Shown piece after piece: positions 62,001 through 64,000 of a DNA stretch of 64,000 bases. A program made the translations under genes and the position numbers. Where the stretch lies: the NCBI RefSeq assembly GCF_000427685.1, contig NZ_KE386573.1:62001-126000 (forward strand). The letters run 5' to 3'. Position 1 is the stretch's first letter. Every line of letters starts with the position of its first letter. The notes below the pieces were generated by a model. That model was not told the DNA's origin. It saw only the letters and a list, made by a program, of their open reading frames with translations, and searched no databases. Source of the DNA: Haloplanus natans DSM 17983. GTDB lineage: Archaea > Halobacteriota > Halobacteria > Halobacteriales > Haloferacaceae.

Positions 62001-63968
62001 TCAGACCTCTTCTCCGACGCTGTCGCCGAACTGCTGGCGGGTGTGCGGGAGTTTCCCGCCGGCCGCGAGGAGTTCCCGCTGTCGCCCGTTGGCGTCGAGG
62101 TGGGCCTCGGCTTCCCACTCGTCGTCGACGCGGATCGTGACCGTCTCTTGGCCGCTCTCGACCGCGTCGACCGCGTCATCGACGATTTCGATCCCGTCGC
62201 CCTGTTCGATGCGGTCGTAGGTTTCGGCGTCGATGGTCAGCGGCAGGAGGCCGAAGTTGATGAGGTTGGACTTGTGGATGCGCGCAAAGGACTGTGCGAG
62301 GACGCCGTGGATACCGAGATACATCGGACAGAGCGCGGCGTGTTCACGGGAGGAGCCCTGGCCGTAGTTCTCGCCCGCGACGAGGAAGCCCCCGTCGGCT
62401 TCGGCCGCCCGCCGGGCGAAGGTTTCGTCGACCCGCTTGAGCGTGAACTCCGATAGCTTGGGGACGTTCGACCGGTAGACCGACACTTCCTGGGTCGCCG
62501 GAATCACGTGGTCGGTCGTGATGTTGTCGGGCATTTTCAGAAGCGCCGGGCCGGCGAGGGAGGCGCCAAGCGGGTCTTTCAGCGGCACCTCGTCGATGTT
62601 CGGCCCCTTGACGAGGCCGTCGTCGACCGCCTCGTCGGGCATGATGATGTCCGACTCGCTGGCGCCGATGTAGCGGTCGGGGTACTCGAAGCCCGGCGCC
62701 GCCAGGTCGTCGAGTTCGTCGGCCAGGTCGCGGGGGTCGGTGATCTCGCCGGTCAGCGCCGTCGCCGCCGCCACCTCGGGCGAACAGAGATAGACCGCGT
62801 CGTCTTCCATCCCCGACCGCCCCTCGAAGTTGCGGTTGAAGGTGCGCACGCTCACCGACTCGCTGGCGGGGACGTGGCCCGCGCCGATGCAGGCGCCACA
62901 CGTCGCCTCGGAGATGTTGACGCCGGCGGCCATCAACTCGGCGGTGAGGCCGTTTCGCGCGGCCATCTCCGCGGCCTGTTTCGACCCCGGCGCGACGATT
63001 GTCTCCGTTCGCTTCGCCACCTCGCGGTCCCGAAGCATCTTCGCCACCGGGAGGATATCTTCGTAGGCGCCGTTGGTACAGGAGCCGACGAGCACCTGAT
63101 CCGTCTCGATGCCCGCCACCTCGCGGACCGGCACCACGTTGTCGGGCATCGACGGGCAGGCGATGAGGGGTTCGATCTCCGAGAGGTCGACGACGATTTC
63201 GTCGTCGTACTCCGCGTCGGGATCGGGTTGCACCTCGACGTAATCCTCCGGCCGCCCGAGTCGCTCGAAGAACTCCTTCGTCCGCTCGTCGGTGGGGAAA
63301 ACCGAGGTGGTCGCGCCGAGTTCCGTCCCCATGTTGGTGACGACGGTGCGTTCGTGCGCCGAGAGGCTCTCGACGCCGGGGCCGGTGTACTCGAATACCT
63401 TGCCGACGCCCTCCTTGACCGAGAACCGCCGCAGGAGTTCGAGGATCACGTCCTTCGCGGTCGACCACTCGGGGAGTTCGCCCTCCAGTCGGACGTTCAC
63501 GACTTCGGGCACGTCGAGGTAGAAGGGGGCACCGCCCATCGCGGTGGCCACGTCGAGGCCGCCGGTACCGATGCCGAGACAGCCCAGGCCGCCGGCGGTG
63601 GGGGTGTGTGAGTCGGCGCCGATGAGCGTCTTGCCCGGCGCCGTGAAGTTCTCCTTGTGGACCTGGTGGAGGATACCGGTCCCCGGCCGCGCGAAGTAGG
63701 CGCCGTACGTGCCCGCCGCCGACCGGAGAAATCGGTGGTCGTCGGAGACTTTGAAATCGGGCTGGTAGGTCTGGTGGTCGCAGTGCTGGCCGGCCACCTC
63801 GACCTGTACCTCGTCGAGGCCGAGCGCCTCGAACTGGAGCCACGCCATCGTCCCCGTCAGGTCGTGAGCGATGGTCTGATCCACCGCGATGCCGACCTCC
63901 GACCCCGTTTCGACCTCGCCGTCGACGAGATGATCCGCCAGAATCTTCTCCGTGAGAGTCCGTCCCAT
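62001..63968 (-). CDS. acnA: Aconitate hydratase
   Basis: A 655-residue aconitase interconverting citrate and isocitrate in the TCA cycle with a [4Fe-4S] cluster. Cluster cysteines are in VLVGSCTNGAYED and CGACIGAGHVP; other signatures are IGADSHTPTAGGLG, the substrate-binding NRNFEGRSG and the swivel-domain GENYGQGSSREHAA. This is the shorter archaeal/mitochondrial-type enzyme rather than the 900-residue AcnA of bacteria. The start MGRTLTEKILADHLVDG is 32 bases from the window edge; a promoter would lie there. Confidence 0.95.
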   Translation of the reverse strand: MGRTLTEKILADHLVDGEVETGSEVGIAVDQTIAHDLTGTMAWLQFEALGLDEVQVEVAGQHCDHQTYQPDFKVSDDHRFLRSAAGTYGAYFARPGTGILHQVHKENFTAPGKTLIGADSHTPTAGGLGCLGIGTGGLDVATAMGGAPFYLDVPEVVNVRLEGELPEWSTAKDVILELLRRFSVKEGVGKVFEYTGPGVESLSAHERTVVTNMGTELGATTSVFPTDERTKEFFERLGRPEDYVEVQPDPDAEYDDEIVVDLSEIEPLIACPSMPDNVVPVREVAGIETDQVLVGSCTNGAYEDILPVAKMLRDREVAKRTETIVAPGSKQAAEMAARNGLTAELMAAGVNISEATCGACIGAGHVPASESVSVRTFNRNFEGRSGMEDDAVYLCSPEVAAATALTGEITDPRDLADELDDLAAPGFEYPDRYIGASESDIIMPDEAVDDGLVKGPNIDEVPLKDPLGASLAGPALLKMPDNITTDHVIPATQEVSVYRSNVPKLSEFTLKRVDETFARRAAEADGGFLVAGENYGQGSSREHAALCPMYLGIHGVLAQSFARIHKSNLINFGLLPLTIDAETYDRIEQGDGIEIVDDAVDAVESGQETVTIRVDDEWEAEAHLDANGRQRELLAAGGKLPHTRQQFGDSVGEEV

Positions 63969-64000
63969 AACTACCGGGGCTTGCGCACTGGCTTACATAA

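Overview
The window is a chromosomal stretch from a haloarchaeon (class Halobacteria). Evidence: GC-rich DNA with many overlapping ATGA/GTGA gene junctions, acidic proteins, leaderless promoters, archaeal information-processing genes (Rpo7, Spt4, Rpo12/RpoP, S24e, L37Ae, prefoldin beta, Kae1-Bud32, Pcc1, TruD, Pth2), halocyanin, a ba3-type oxidase, sensory rhodopsin II with its transducer, an actin-like protein of the salactin/volactin kind, and an archaeal RNase P RNA. A family-level assignment (Haloferacales-like) is only a guess.

Layout. 1-3.2 kb: transcription/translation operon ending in the Kae1-Bud32 fusion. 3.2-10.8 kb: MoxR ATPase convergent with a four-gene operon (transglutaminase/DUF4129 - DUF7269 - DUF58 - DUF7519) that carries two lesions, a frameshift and a 77-bp duplication. 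10.9-15 kb: small halophile-specific genes and a scar where a urea/amide ABC transporter gene and a nitrilase gene are both cut. 15-24.4 kb: respiratory copper island (Cu P-type ATPase, SafE-like protein, small membrane protein; divergently a double halocyanin, oxidase subunits II and I, and accessory membrane proteins). 24.5-29.5 kb: PQQ-type sugar dehydrogenase lipoprotein and a late heme cluster (hemH, hemG, hemE). 29.5-32 kb: HxlR regulator facing two DoxX-type genes. 32.2-37.1 kb: htrII, sensory rhodopsin II and a PAS/GAF histidine kinase. 37.1-40.6 kb: ferredoxin, 6-phosphogluconate dehydrogenase, M29 peptidase, glycerophosphodiesterase. 40.6-44.4 kb: rnpB, AMMECR1 protein, a tnpB-only transposon with a frameshifted TnpB, nicotinate phosphoribosyltransferase. 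44.5-50 kb: two Hvo_1808-type surface proteins and the L37Ae-RpoP-Pcc1-prefoldin-DUF3194 operon. 50-57 kb: TruD, Ni/Co transporter, Pth2, actin-like protein with an archaellum D/E-domain partner, MFS transporter. 57.3-64 kb: PhoU/TrkA-C protein, D-2-hydroxyacid dehydrogenase, TPP enzyme, small membrane proteins and aconitase.

The most unusual signal is a family of three 82-bp inverted-repeat elements (11159-11240, 32005-32086, 56024-56105). All share the same 16-9-11-10-11-9-16 layout. Each begins exactly on the last base of the TGA stop codon of a neighbouring gene, and they differ by paired, stem-preserving changes, including G-U-compatible pairs. They look like structured 3' RNA elements or stop-codon-targeted miniature elements. 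Other observations include a cysteine-free L37Ae, a sensory rhodopsin II with Ser204/Ala193, and a start-less open frame downstream of the oxidase genes.
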